Shown here: positions 35,185-42,345 of the stretch, one piece after another
Layout of the letters: the number at the start of each line of letters is the position of its first letter
Numbering within the stretch: position 1 is the first letter of the stretch
Assembly (NCBI RefSeq): GCF_009729205.1
Contig: NZ_VTHB01000005.1
Location: 310,001-374,000 of the forward strand
Direction: 5' to 3'
Length of the DNA stretch: 64,000 nt
Source: Mycobacteroides sp. CBMA 271
GTDB lineage: Bacteria; Actinomycetota; Actinomycetes; Mycobacteriales; Mycobacteriaceae
Made by a program: the position numbers and the translations under genes
The notes under the pieces: model-generated
Databases searched by the model: none
What the model saw: only the letters and a program-made list of their open reading frames with translations
What the model was told of the DNA's origin: nothing

Positions 35185-35634
35185 CTACGACTGCTCGGCC
35201 AGCGCAGCGAGTCTGTCTACCGAGTCCTGCAGCCTTTCCGAAGTGGTGCTACGGGCGCGGGGCAGCCGTTTCTCATCCGTGAGGTTCGTCCAGTCGTAGG
35301 TGTGAGTGACCCGAGTACGGGCGTCGCCAAGCGGTTGCAGCTCCCAGCGCCACAAATGCCCGGGCGGTCGCCCGCCTATCTCCGAGGGAAGCCAGGCGAT
35401 CAGGCGCCCCTCGCCGAACTCGACGATCCGATTTTCCCGATCGGCACCCGTGGTCAACCTCATGACAAACACGCCGCCGACGCCGTGCACGCGCTGACCG
35501 ATGGCGGCATCGCCGAGGTTCTCGTTGCCATCCCATTCACGCTGACGCGCAGGATCGGCGATGAGCTCGAAGATCACTGCTGCCGGTGCGTCCACATCGC
35601 GGCTCGCCGACACCACCTTGATGTCCTCAGTCAT
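35185..35634 (-). CDS. SRPBCC family protein
   Basis: 149 residues of a START-like/polyketide-cyclase fold: IKVVSASRDVDAPAAVIFELIADPARQREWDG (opening strand and helices), the middle GVFVMRLTTGADRENRIVEF and LWRWELQPLGDARTRVTHTYDW, with a closing helix SERLQDSVDRLAAL. Members bind lipids or other hydrophobic ligands. The start lies 19 nt below the stop of the TetR gene, so the two form an operon. ATG 35634 is selected over the longer frame because this is where the fold begins. Confidence 0.8.
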   Translation of the reverse strand: MTEDIKVVSASRDVDAPAAVIFELIADPARQREWDGNENLGDAAIGQRVHGVGGVFVMRLTTGADRENRIVEFGEGRLIAWLPSEIGGRPPGHLWRWELQPLGDARTRVTHTYDWTNLTDEKRLPRARSTTSERLQDSVDRLAALAEQS

Positions 35635-35653
35635 GGCCCAATCCAACCAGAGG

Positions 35654-36250
35654 TCAAGGTCTCGCGGTACACAATTCACGGGCCAGTTTGCGTGCCAACG
35701 TTATCGGCGCTACGGATCGCTCAATCTTCGACGCCGTGAGAGCTCCGTCGTAGAGCAGCTGCACCTGCCTGCTGATGGTGTCTGGACGCGCTCGCCCGGA
35801 TCCGCGCAGCAGTGCCACCACGGTGGTGCGTACCCACTCACGATGTGCACGTACTGGTTCGAGTTCCATACCGGGGAATTCGGTGGCGGCATTGGCGTAT
35901 AGACAACCCCGAAAGTCCCTCGCTTCCGCCGCCGTGGCCGCCAGATCGAAGAAGGTCAGGATCTTCGCGGTGGGATCACGCCGCGCCGCCGCGGCGTCAT
36001 TCCACCGGTTCCGATCGCGCTGATCCGATTCTTCGAGATAGGCGATGACGAGTGCATCCTTTGACCCGTAGGTGCTGTACAAACTCGCCTTGGCAACGCC
36101 CGCCTCACGCAGGATCTGATCGATCCCAACCGCGCGAATACCCTGCATTGCAAAGAGATCCGAGGCCGCACGCAACAGCCGATCGGCGGGACCGAGCACA
36201 CGGGCAGTCGAAACGGCCTCGGCGGCCGGCGGTGCTGACATGGGGCTCAT
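35654..36250 (-). CDS. TetR family transcriptional regulator
   Basis: About 198 residues: HTH RLLRAASDLFAMQGIRAVGIDQILREAGVAKASLYSTYGSKDAL at 23-66 (shown in parts: LFAMQGIRAVGID, AGVAKASLYSTYGSK), followed by a ligand domain with FRGCLYANAATEFPG, a motif of the AcrR/YcdC-like group. Its start lies 30 bp from a perfect 16-bp palindrome (36281-36296), beyond which the DUF4242-ABC operon begins. The likely role is repression of that operon and autoregulation. ATG 36250 or 36241 both fit. Confidence 0.9.
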   Translation of the reverse strand: MSPMSAPPAAEAVSTARVLGPADRLLRAASDLFAMQGIRAVGIDQILREAGVAKASLYSTYGSKDALVIAYLEESDQRDRNRWNDAAAARRDPTAKILTFFDLAATAAEARDFRGCLYANAATEFPGMELEPVRAHREWVRTTVVALLRGSGRARPDTISRQVQLLYDGALTASKIERSVAPITLARKLARELCTARP

Positions 36251-36280
36251 GCGAGCAGGGTAACTCAACCAAGCCCCATA

Positions 36281-36296
36281 GACAGACCGGTCTGTC
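36281..36296. promoter_or_regulatory. Perfect 16-bp TetR-type palindrome
   Basis: GACAGACCGGTCTGTC is a perfect 16-bp palindrome midway between the divergent TetR gene and the DUF4242-flavoprotein-ABC operon (91-bp gap). AcrR/TetR regulators commonly use palindromes of this kind (ACnGACCGGTCnGT-like). It probably overlaps both promoters. The assigned regulator is inferred from position. Confidence 0.8.
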
Positions 36297-36340
36297 CATG
36301 CGACGGTCTTGGTGTCGCCCACCGAAGAAGGAAGAGTTCC

Positions 36341-36871
36341 GTGACGCTGCACCTCTACGAGATCGCCCTCGACCCCGCCGACAACATCGATGCCACCCAA
36401 CTCCTCAAGGAGGTCGATGGGCGACTGCACCGCGACGGCGGCGAACTGATCGAAGCGCAGGTGACACGCGAGGCGCGCCGCCTATTCGTCATCGCCGAAT
36501 TCCACCGCGACGCTCCGCTACTGGACGCGGACTCACTTAGGGCCGATTCGGTCTCTGGGCCACACCCGGTTCGTCTGGTGGGTGCCGACCTCGACCAACT
36601 GAAGTCCGCGCGTCCGGTCGCCGGGTACCTGGTGGAATGGGATCTGCCCGCCGACCTGGATATGGAGACGTACCTTGCCCGCAAGAAGGCCAAAGCACCC
36701 AGGTACGCCGATGTGCCCGAGGTCAGCTTCTTGCGAACGTATGTCCGCGAAGATATGGACAAATGCCTGTGCTTCTACGACGCCCCCGATGAGACTGCTG
36801 TGCTCCGCGCACGCCAGGCCGTCGACACCCCCGTCGACAGACTGCATGGGCTGGGAGACATCTCGCTATGA
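36341..36871 (+). CDS. DUF4242-type protein, first gene of an ABC transport operon
   Basis: 176 residues with two similar ferredoxin-like halves. The second half PRYADVPEVSFLRTYVREDMDKCLCFYDAPDETAVLRARQAV has the DUF4242 pattern (read in parts: LRTYVREDMDKCLCFYDAPD, ETAVLRARQAV). Members of this family include small secreted or cytoplasmic nickel-binding-like proteins of unclear role. GTG 36341 has GGAAGAG upstream. The stop overlaps the following flavoprotein start (ATGA). Its presence at the head of a transport operon suggests a binding or dimeric-barrel enzyme role for the imported compound; this is inference. Confidence 0.7.
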   Translation: MTLHLYEIALDPADNIDATQLLKEVDGRLHRDGGELIEAQVTREARRLFVIAEFHRDAPLLDADSLRADSVSGPHPVRLVGADLDQLKSARPVAGYLVEWDLPADLDMETYLARKKAKAPRYADVPEVSFLRTYVREDMDKCLCFYDAPDETAVLRARQAVDTPVDRLHGLGDISL

Positions 36872-37917
36872 CGGCCGCTCTGGCCAAGGACTCGGGCGCG
36901 GTGCTCGAGCGTGTCGGCGAGCTGGTCTCCGCCCGCGCCTCAGCTCTCGACTCGGGCCAGACCGACGTGCGCGCCGACATAGCGGCCCTGGGCGAGGAGG
37001 GCCTCTTCGACGCGGGTCTCGCCGGTACAGACCTCACACCGATGGTGCAGGTGATCGAACGGGTGGCGGGTAGCAGCCTGGCCGTGGGCTTCTCGGCCTG
37101 GGCGCATCGCATGACCATGGAATACCTGAATCTTGCTCCGGAATCCTTGCGCGCCGCGTACTTGCCAGCTCTGGGAAGTGGGCGCCGCCCCGGAGTCACC
37201 GCGATGGCGGCCGGCCTCAAACAGGTTGCGGGGCTGGGGGAGGTACCGCTGCGTGCCGAGACCTGCCGCGATGGGCTGCGCATCACCGGCCCAATCCGTT
37301 GGGCCTCCAACGTGTTCCCCGATGCCGTGATGGTGCTCCCGGTGCGCATGGCCGATACCAGCACCCATGTGGTGGTCGTCGACGTGGCCACACCGGGGGT
37401 GCACATCGATAAGCCGCCGAATCTGATGGCTTTGACGGCGACGGCCTCGACGTCCCTGCACCTCGACGGTGTGCACGTCCCCGCCGAGGACGTCATCAGC
37501 ACCGACCTGCAGGGTTTCGTCGCCCGGATCCGGCCGGCATTTCTCTTGCTGCAGACCGCCTTCTGCTCCGGGGTTAGCGACGCCGCTCTACACGGCGCAC
37601 ACACCGCACGCGGGGTATGCGCCGGGGAGTTCGCCATGGAGCTCAAAGAGCTCACGCAGCGGAATCGCGCGCAACGAGAACGTCTCTACTCCTATGCGTC
37701 CACTCCGTCGAAATCCAGTACCGCCGATCTTCTTCGGCTTCGGCTCGACGCGGCTGCGCTGGCCGGTGAGGCATCGCGGCTGGAGGTCACATTGGCGGGG
37801 GGTGCCGGATACGCGCTGGGGACCGCGGCGAACCGGCGCTTCCGCGAGGCCGCCTTCCTGCCCATTCAGTCACCCTCGGAAGGACAACTGCGGTGGGAAC
37901 TGACGCAGTACGAATAA
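36868..37917 (+). CDS. Acyl-CoA dehydrogenase-like flavoprotein (possible monooxygenase)
   Basis: 349 residues, shorter than most acyl-CoA dehydrogenases (380-400). An N-terminal helical region, a middle beta domain (LRITGPIRWASNVFPDAVMVLPVRM, HVVVVDVATPGVHI) and a C-terminal helical bundle ending RFREAAFLPIQSPSEGQLRWEL are visible. The middle segment GPIRWASN corresponds to the G-x-K-x-W/Y-x-T/S motif. It lacks a clear catalytic Glu and the IYxG(T/S) signature of true dehydrogenases, so it fits the DszC/SfnB-like FMN monooxygenase side of the family better. It is embedded in an ABC import operon with overlaps on both sides. Its substrate probably enters through the transporter. Confidence 0.7.
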   Translation: MTAALAKDSGAVLERVGELVSARASALDSGQTDVRADIAALGEEGLFDAGLAGTDLTPMVQVIERVAGSSLAVGFSAWAHRMTMEYLNLAPESLRAAYLPALGSGRRPGVTAMAAGLKQVAGLGEVPLRAETCRDGLRITGPIRWASNVFPDAVMVLPVRMADTSTHVVVVDVATPGVHIDKPPNLMALTATASTSLHLDGVHVPAEDVISTDLQGFVARIRPAFLLLQTAFCSGVSDAALHGAHTARGVCAGEFAMELKELTQRNRAQRERLYSYASTPSKSSTADLLRLRLDAAALAGEASRLEVTLAGGAGYALGTAANRRFREAAFLPIQSPSEGQLRWELTQYE

Positions 37918-38618
37918 CGAATGCCACCTTGCATTTCGGGTCGACGGTGGCGTTCCGCGACGTCGACATCCATGCCACGTTTGGCGAGTTCCTGGCGATC
38001 CTGGGACCCAGCGGGAGCGGTAAGTCCACCCTGTTGCGTGTGCTCGCGGGTTTGGAGGAACTGACTTCGGGAACGGCCGTCTGGACGTCGGATGGGGTAC
38101 GCCCGCGCACCGGCGTTGTGTTCCAGGATGCCCTGTTGATGCCGTGGCTGACCGTTGCCGAGAACATCGCGTTCGCGAAGCGCTTCACACTGCACCGCAA
38201 CGGATTCGACCACGGTTACGTGAAAGATCTGGTCAGGCACTTCGGGCTTCAACACCTGTCGGACCGGTATCCGGACCAACTCTCCGGTGGCCAGGCCCAG
38301 CGGGTCGCCATTCTGCGCGCCGCCGCGACCCGCCCGAAACTCCTGCTACTCGACGAGCCGTTCAGCGCTCTCGACCCCGCGACCCGAGCCGATCTGCAAT
38401 CGTGGCTGGCGAATCTAGCCGCCGAGTTGGCCGTCGCGGTGGTCCTGGTAACCCATGACGTCGACGAGGCACTGCGACTGGCACACCGGGTGGTTCTACT
38501 CGGCGATGACGGACGAATACGCCAGGAGTGGTCACTCGGCGACGACTCCGCGAGCCATCACGAACGGATACGCCGAGAGATACTTGTCCAGTATCAGCCG
38601 GCAGCAGGTGCCGAGTGA
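37893..38618 (+). CDS. ABC transporter ATP-binding protein (NitT/TauT/SsuB family)
   Basis: 241 residues: Walker A GPSGSGKST (38-46), Q-loop VVFQDALLMPWLTVAENI, signature LSGGQAQRVAI, Walker B LLLLDEPFSALD and H-loop VTHDVDEAL. The PWLTVxEN Q-loop region is typical of nitrate/sulfonate/taurine importers. The GTG start overlaps the preceding gene by 25 nt and its stop overlaps the binding-protein start (GTGA). Confidence 0.93.
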   Translation: MGTDAVRITNATLHFGSTVAFRDVDIHATFGEFLAILGPSGSGKSTLLRVLAGLEELTSGTAVWTSDGVRPRTGVVFQDALLMPWLTVAENIAFAKRFTLHRNGFDHGYVKDLVRHFGLQHLSDRYPDQLSGGQAQRVAILRAAATRPKLLLLDEPFSALDPATRADLQSWLANLAAELAVAVVLVTHDVDEALRLAHRVVLLGDDGRIRQEWSLGDDSASHHERIRREILVQYQPAAGAE

Positions 38619-39784
38619 ATGCGACCGCCTCGCGCCGCTCCGTGCTGGCGGGTGCCGCCGGAATAACGACCGCAGCAGGTCTTTTCGGCGCTGCGGGACT
38701 GGTCCGCGCCGCGACCACCGATGCCACCAATACCACTGGTCAACTGCGGATCGGATATCTGCCGATTACCGACGCGGCTCCGCTCTTGGTGGCACATTCC
38801 TCGGGATTGTTTCCCGCCGGCACGGTCAGTGCGGCCAAACCGGTGCTGTTCCGCAGCTGGGCCGCCCTCGCGGAGGCATTCATGGCGCGCCAGATCGACA
38901 TCGCACATCTGTTGATGCCCATGGCGATCCAGCTCCGTCAGGTGCTCGGGCACGGCGTGCGGGTCCTCGGCTGGAATCACACCAACGGATCTGCGCTCAC
39001 CGTCGCACCGGATATCGAGCATCTGGACGATCTCGCGGGATCACAGGTGGCCATTCCGTTCTGGTGGTCGATTCACAACATCGTGCTGCAACAGCTGTTG
39101 CGCACCCACGGATTGCGCCCAGTGATCAGGAGCAATGCGTCGCGGGCCCGGCGCACCGTCGAGCTCGTCGTGATGAGCCCCTCCGATATGGTGCCGGCGC
39201 TGGCCAATCGATCCATCGGGGGATACGTCGTTGCCGACCCATTCAATGCCATCGCGCAGATCAAGAAGATTGGGCGGATTCACACATTTCTCGGCGATGT
39301 CTGGCGCGATCATGCGTGCTGTGTACTCGTCACGCGCGACGACGTGATCGCCAGTCGTTCCTCCGCCGTTCAGGGTGTCACTGATGCAGTGGTCGCGGCA
39401 CAGCTGCGTATCGATGCCGACCGGCAGTACGCGGCGAGTGCACTCGGCGGCGGTAAGTACCTGCCGCAGCCCGTACCTGCCATACAGACGGCGCTGACGT
39501 ATCCGAATCCGCCGTATCCGCTGAAACATCCGGATTGGCGTCCGCATCGTCTGGGCTACCAGCCATTTCCGTATCGGAGCTTTACGCAGCGACTCGTCGA
39601 ATCGATGCACGACACCGTCGTCGATGGTGACCGCGGATTCCTCGACCGCCTGGATCCGGCGCGGGTACACGACGAGCTGGTCGACGACACCTTTGTTCGC
39701 AAGGCGATAGCCGCCCACGGTGGACCGAACGTGTTCGGCATCGCTTCCGATTTCACCCGAATCGAACAGGTACAGGCATTATGA
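38615..39784 (+). CDS. Tat-exported ABC substrate-binding protein (NrtA/SsuA/TauA-like)
   Basis: 389 residues. The Tat signal SRRSVLAGAAGITTAAGLFG ends near VRAA-TTDA. The mature protein has the NMT1/CmpA-like fold: LRIGYLPITDAAPLLVAHSSGLF, FMARQIDIAHLLMPM, LAGSQVAIPFWWSIHNIVLQQLLR, MSPSDMVPAL and YVVADPFNAIAQ. It has no lipobox, so it would be released or retained by interaction with the permease. The start GTG 38615 overlaps the ATPase stop. YLPITDAAPL is shared with nitrate/bicarbonate-binding members, but the ligand cannot be deduced from sequence alone. Confidence 0.88.
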   Translation: MNATASRRSVLAGAAGITTAAGLFGAAGLVRAATTDATNTTGQLRIGYLPITDAAPLLVAHSSGLFPAGTVSAAKPVLFRSWAALAEAFMARQIDIAHLLMPMAIQLRQVLGHGVRVLGWNHTNGSALTVAPDIEHLDDLAGSQVAIPFWWSIHNIVLQQLLRTHGLRPVIRSNASRARRTVELVVMSPSDMVPALANRSIGGYVVADPFNAIAQIKKIGRIHTFLGDVWRDHACCVLVTRDDVIASRSSAVQGVTDAVVAAQLRIDADRQYAASALGGGKYLPQPVPAIQTALTYPNPPYPLKHPDWRPHRLGYQPFPYRSFTQRLVESMHDTVVDGDRGFLDRLDPARVHDELVDDTFVRKAIAAHGGPNVFGIASDFTRIEQVQAL

Positions 39785-40605
39785 GCATCATCGAACGCCC
39801 TCCCGCGACGGCCCCGGTGCGCGCACATGACAGCCGGAAACTGCTGCTGCTGAACAAGATTTGGCCGCCCTCACTTGCCATTGGGGCCAGCATCGGACTC
39901 TGGTGGCTCGCTAGCTCGGTGCTCAGTGAGCCGCATTCGCTCCTGCGCCAGACGGCTCCAGACAAGGCCTTGCTCGCGGTCGCCGCGCTGCTGCAGCGCG
40001 GTGTGCTGCTGCCGGATATCGGAATCAGCCTGTGGCGACTACTTATCGGGCTATCCCTGGCGGCCCTGATAGGAATCCCGGCGGGATTGTTGCTCGGCGT
40101 AAGCACCACCGCTGAACGGGCCGCGCGCCCCGTCATCCAGTTCTTGCGGATGGTATCTCCCCTGTCGTGGACTCCGATCGCGGTGGCGGTCTTCGGAATC
40201 GGGAGCCAGCCCGTTATCTTCCTCATCGCCGCGGCGGCAGTGTGGCCCATCTTGCTCAACACCACCGCCGGTGTCCACGGCATCGAGCGCGGCTACCTGG
40301 ATGTGGCGCGCTCGTTTCATGCCACCCGCATCGAGGTCCTTACCTCGGTGGTGCTTCCGGCGGTGCGCGGGCATATTCACACCGGAGTGCGCATCGCGCT
40401 GGGCATCGCCTGGGTGGTCCTCGTCCCTGCCGAGATGCTAGGTGTGCGATCGGGTTTGGGATACCAGATCCTGAACGCACGCGACCAACTCGCCTACGAT
40501 CAGGTGGTTGCGGTCATCCTTGTCATCGGGCTGCTCGGGTACGGGCTCGACATCATCGCGCGCCGCCTACTGGAGATACGGAGCCGCACTATCGGGACGG
40601 AGTAG
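39781..40605 (+). CDS. ABC transporter permease (SsuC/TauC family)
   Basis: 274 residues, six helices. The EAA loop reads AAAVWPILLNTTAGVHGIERGYLDVARSFHATRIEVLTSVVLP in the expected place, shown here as HGIERGYLDVARSF, with GIAWVVLVPAEMLGVRSGLGY near the C-terminus, both typical of the NitT/TauT permeases. ATG 39781 overlaps the binding-protein stop. It is the last gene of the operon; the small secreted protein gene follows after 41 bp with its own ribosome-binding site. Confidence 0.92.
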   Translation: MSIIERPPATAPVRAHDSRKLLLLNKIWPPSLAIGASIGLWWLASSVLSEPHSLLRQTAPDKALLAVAALLQRGVLLPDIGISLWRLLIGLSLAALIGIPAGLLLGVSTTAERAARPVIQFLRMVSPLSWTPIAVAVFGIGSQPVIFLIAAAAVWPILLNTTAGVHGIERGYLDVARSFHATRIEVLTSVVLPAVRGHIHTGVRIALGIAWVVLVPAEMLGVRSGLGYQILNARDQLAYDQVVAVILVIGLLGYGLDIIARRLLEIRSRTIGTE

Positions 40606-40646
40606 GCTCGCACGCACTACATACCCGATCTTCGGAGGTGTTCCGA

Positions 40647-40889
40647 ATGAAGATGCTTATCCGCCGGGTGGCTATCGCGGCTGCGGGATCACTGCTCCCC
40701 TTCGCGGCGGTCGCGGCGATAGCGCCCGCAGTCAGTTCTGCCGTGCCCGACTGCCCTGGTGGGTGGTGGGATCCGGCCGCCAACATCTGTCGACCACCCG
40801 TCGCGACGACTCCGCTGGCGTGCGATAACGGCTGGTGGTGGGATCCGGTGGGCAACGTCTGCCGCCCGCCGGTAATCCCTCCGCAGTAA
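40647..40889 (+). CDS. Small secreted protein with a duplicated CxxGWW(W)DP...NxCRPPV motif
   Basis: 80 residues. A signal peptide (LIRRVAIAAAGSLLPFAAVAA, cleavage near VSSAVPD) is followed by two copies of the same unit: CPGGWWDPAANICRPPV and CDNGWWWDPVGNVCRPPV. The two Cys of each unit could form one disulfide per repeat. GGAGG (40634-40638) lies 8 nt before ATG 40647. The 3' end abuts the convergent enoyl-CoA hydratase gene with no gap. Function unknown; a short Trp-rich exported binding module is plausible. Confidence 0.82.
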   Translation: MKMLIRRVAIAAAGSLLPFAAVAAIAPAVSSAVPDCPGGWWDPAANICRPPVATTPLACDNGWWWDPVGNVCRPPVIPPQ

Positions 40890-41540
40890 TCAGGCTCCTA
40901 GGGCCGCGATAGCGGTCGCGAACATCGTCGACTTGATGGCGCCCAATGTTCCGCTGTCCTTGCCTACCAATGGTTTCACCAGGTCGAGCGCGGCACTCAG
41001 AACTTCGTCTTCTGCGGCGGCCCGGTCTGCCAGGCCCGCGGCTACGGCGGCATCGCCGCCGTAGCGGTGCCCGGTGGTCATAGCGGTGACCGCGGTCTGC
41101 GGGGTGACCTTGGCCTGGATAAGGCTCGCCATTCCCGGGGTAAACGGGATCTGGATATCGACTTCCGGGAAGCACAGGTAGCCCCGGTCGGACCGCATCA
41201 CCCGGTAGTCGTGGGCAACGGCAAGCATCGCGCCGGCGCCAAAGGCGTGACCATTCACCGCGGCGACCGTGGGCAGCGGAAAGGTGAGGACCCTGCTGAA
41301 CAACGCCTGCACGCGTCCGATGTACCAGTCGGTTCGATCTCCGTGGGCCATAAGCCAATCCAGGTCCAGACCGTTCGTGTAGAACTTGCCGGTTCCCACG
41401 GTGACAAGGGCCTGCGCGCTTCCGAGCACGTCGTCGAGGAGGCCGTCGACGGCATCGAGCCAGTCGGGGGAGAAGCGGTTCTCATCCGTACCGAGATTGA
41501 GCACGGCGATCGTGTCCTGGAGTTCAAGGGAGGCTGTCAT
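40890..41540 (-). CDS. Enoyl-CoA hydratase/isomerase family protein
   Basis: 216 residues of the crotonase fold: AVLNLGTDENRFSPDWLDAV, ALVTVGTGKFYTNGLDLDWL (oxyanion hole 1), TVAAVNGHAFGAGAMLAVAHDYRVM (oxyanion hole 2) and GYLCFPEVDIQIPFTPGM. The catalytic Glu of hydratases is at FPEVDI; the pattern with GHAFGAGAML is closest to delta3,delta2-enoyl-CoA isomerase (ECI/PaaG-like) members. ATG 41540 overlaps the stop of the TetR gene by 4 nt, so the pair is one operon. Confidence 0.88.
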   Translation of the reverse strand: MTASLELQDTIAVLNLGTDENRFSPDWLDAVDGLLDDVLGSAQALVTVGTGKFYTNGLDLDWLMAHGDRTDWYIGRVQALFSRVLTFPLPTVAAVNGHAFGAGAMLAVAHDYRVMRSDRGYLCFPEVDIQIPFTPGMASLIQAKVTPQTAVTAMTTGHRYGGDAAVAAGLADRAAAEDEVLSAALDLVKPLVGKDSGTLGAIKSTMFATAIAALGA

Positions 41541-42208
41541 GGCGTATTTCCTTTCATGTTGGCGCCCTCCGCTTTTGGGGATCGGGCTGTTGGGCGGGGG
41601 GGATCTAGGGCAAGGATGGCGCGCACCGCGGCCTCCAGTCGAGATCGTGATGCCGCGTCGGGAGGGCGACGGCCGCGCAGCAGTAGCCCTGTCGGCAATC
41701 CCACGATGCAGTCCTCGATGACCCGGACCGCGCGGCCGTCGTCCCGGCCCCACAGGGCGCGGGACAATCTCATGAACAGCGCGACGAGGGCCGCATCCGG
41801 CCCCCCCATGGCTTCGGCGACATCGTGCGGAATGTCGGAGCCCAGCAGATCTTCGCGCCGCACGCCGAGCACGAGTAACGAGGATTCGGGGAACCGTTCC
41901 GCGAAGACCGCAGGCGCGTCGGCGGCCGCAACGACGGCGTTCACCGCGGCGGTGTCAGCGGGCTCGCCGGCCGCGAAAGCCTCATCGACCGCGGCGCGCT
42001 GCATCTCGAGAAACCGTGCAGCGGCACGCAACCACGCCTGCCCAACCATGGCGCCCCGCGACCCGAAGGCGTGGTAGATGGCACCGTTGGAAACTCCTGT
42101 CGCCTGCGAAACTGCCCGCACCGTGACCGCCGACGGGCCGGCGTGGACCGCGATCTGCTCAGTGGCATCGAGGAGATCGTCGACGGAGTGGATGCGCGGG
42201 CGCGGCAC
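41537..42208 (-). CDS. TetR family transcriptional regulator
   Basis: 223 residues: HTH SVDDLLDATEQIAVHAGPSAVTVRAVSQATGVSNGAIYHAFGSRGAMV (parts: LDATEQIAVHAGPSA, ATGVSNGAIYHAFGSR). The GTG start is preceded at 14-29 bp by the palindrome CAGAGCA-GT-TGCTCTG, a likely autoregulatory operator. It is co-transcribed with the enoyl-CoA isomerase/hydratase and is divergent from the P450 operon. Confidence 0.9.
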   Translation of the reverse strand: MPRPRIHSVDDLLDATEQIAVHAGPSAVTVRAVSQATGVSNGAIYHAFGSRGAMVGQAWLRAAARFLEMQRAAVDEAFAAGEPADTAAVNAVVAAADAPAVFAERFPESSLLVLGVRREDLLGSDIPHDVAEAMGGPDAALVALFMRLSRALWGRDDGRAVRVIEDCIVGLPTGLLLRGRRPPDAASRSRLEAAVRAILALDPPRPTARSPKAEGANMKGNTP

Positions 42209-42221
42209 GCACCGACGATAA

Positions 42222-42237
42222 CAGAGCAGTTGCTCTG
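42222..42237. promoter_or_regulatory. Palindrome upstream of the TetR-enoyl-CoA hydratase operon
   Basis: CAGAGCA (42222-42228), two bases, TGCTCTG (42231-42237): a perfect 7+7 bp dyad 14 bp upstream of the leftward TetR GTG. Size and place suit an operator for that TetR. A second, different dyad lies nearer the P450 (42299-42315). Confidence 0.6.
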
Positions 42238-42298
42238 CTATCTACTGGCCGCACCCACCTTCTTGAAATTAGAGAATCACTGTGTACTCTCATTAACG

Positions 42299-42315
42299 AG
42301 AAACAGACTGTTTCT
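42299..42315. promoter_or_regulatory. Palindrome upstream of the P450 operon
   Basis: AGAAACA (42299-42305), three bases, TGTTTCT (42309-42315): a perfect 7+7 bp dyad ending 30 bp before the P450 GTG. It differs from the dyad at 42222-42237, which suggests that the TetR encoded downstream of the P450 (43739) uses this one. The surrounding AT-rich sequence is a likely promoter. Confidence 0.6.
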
Positions 42316-42345
42316 GATTATGCGAGGATTCCGGGAGACATTGAG

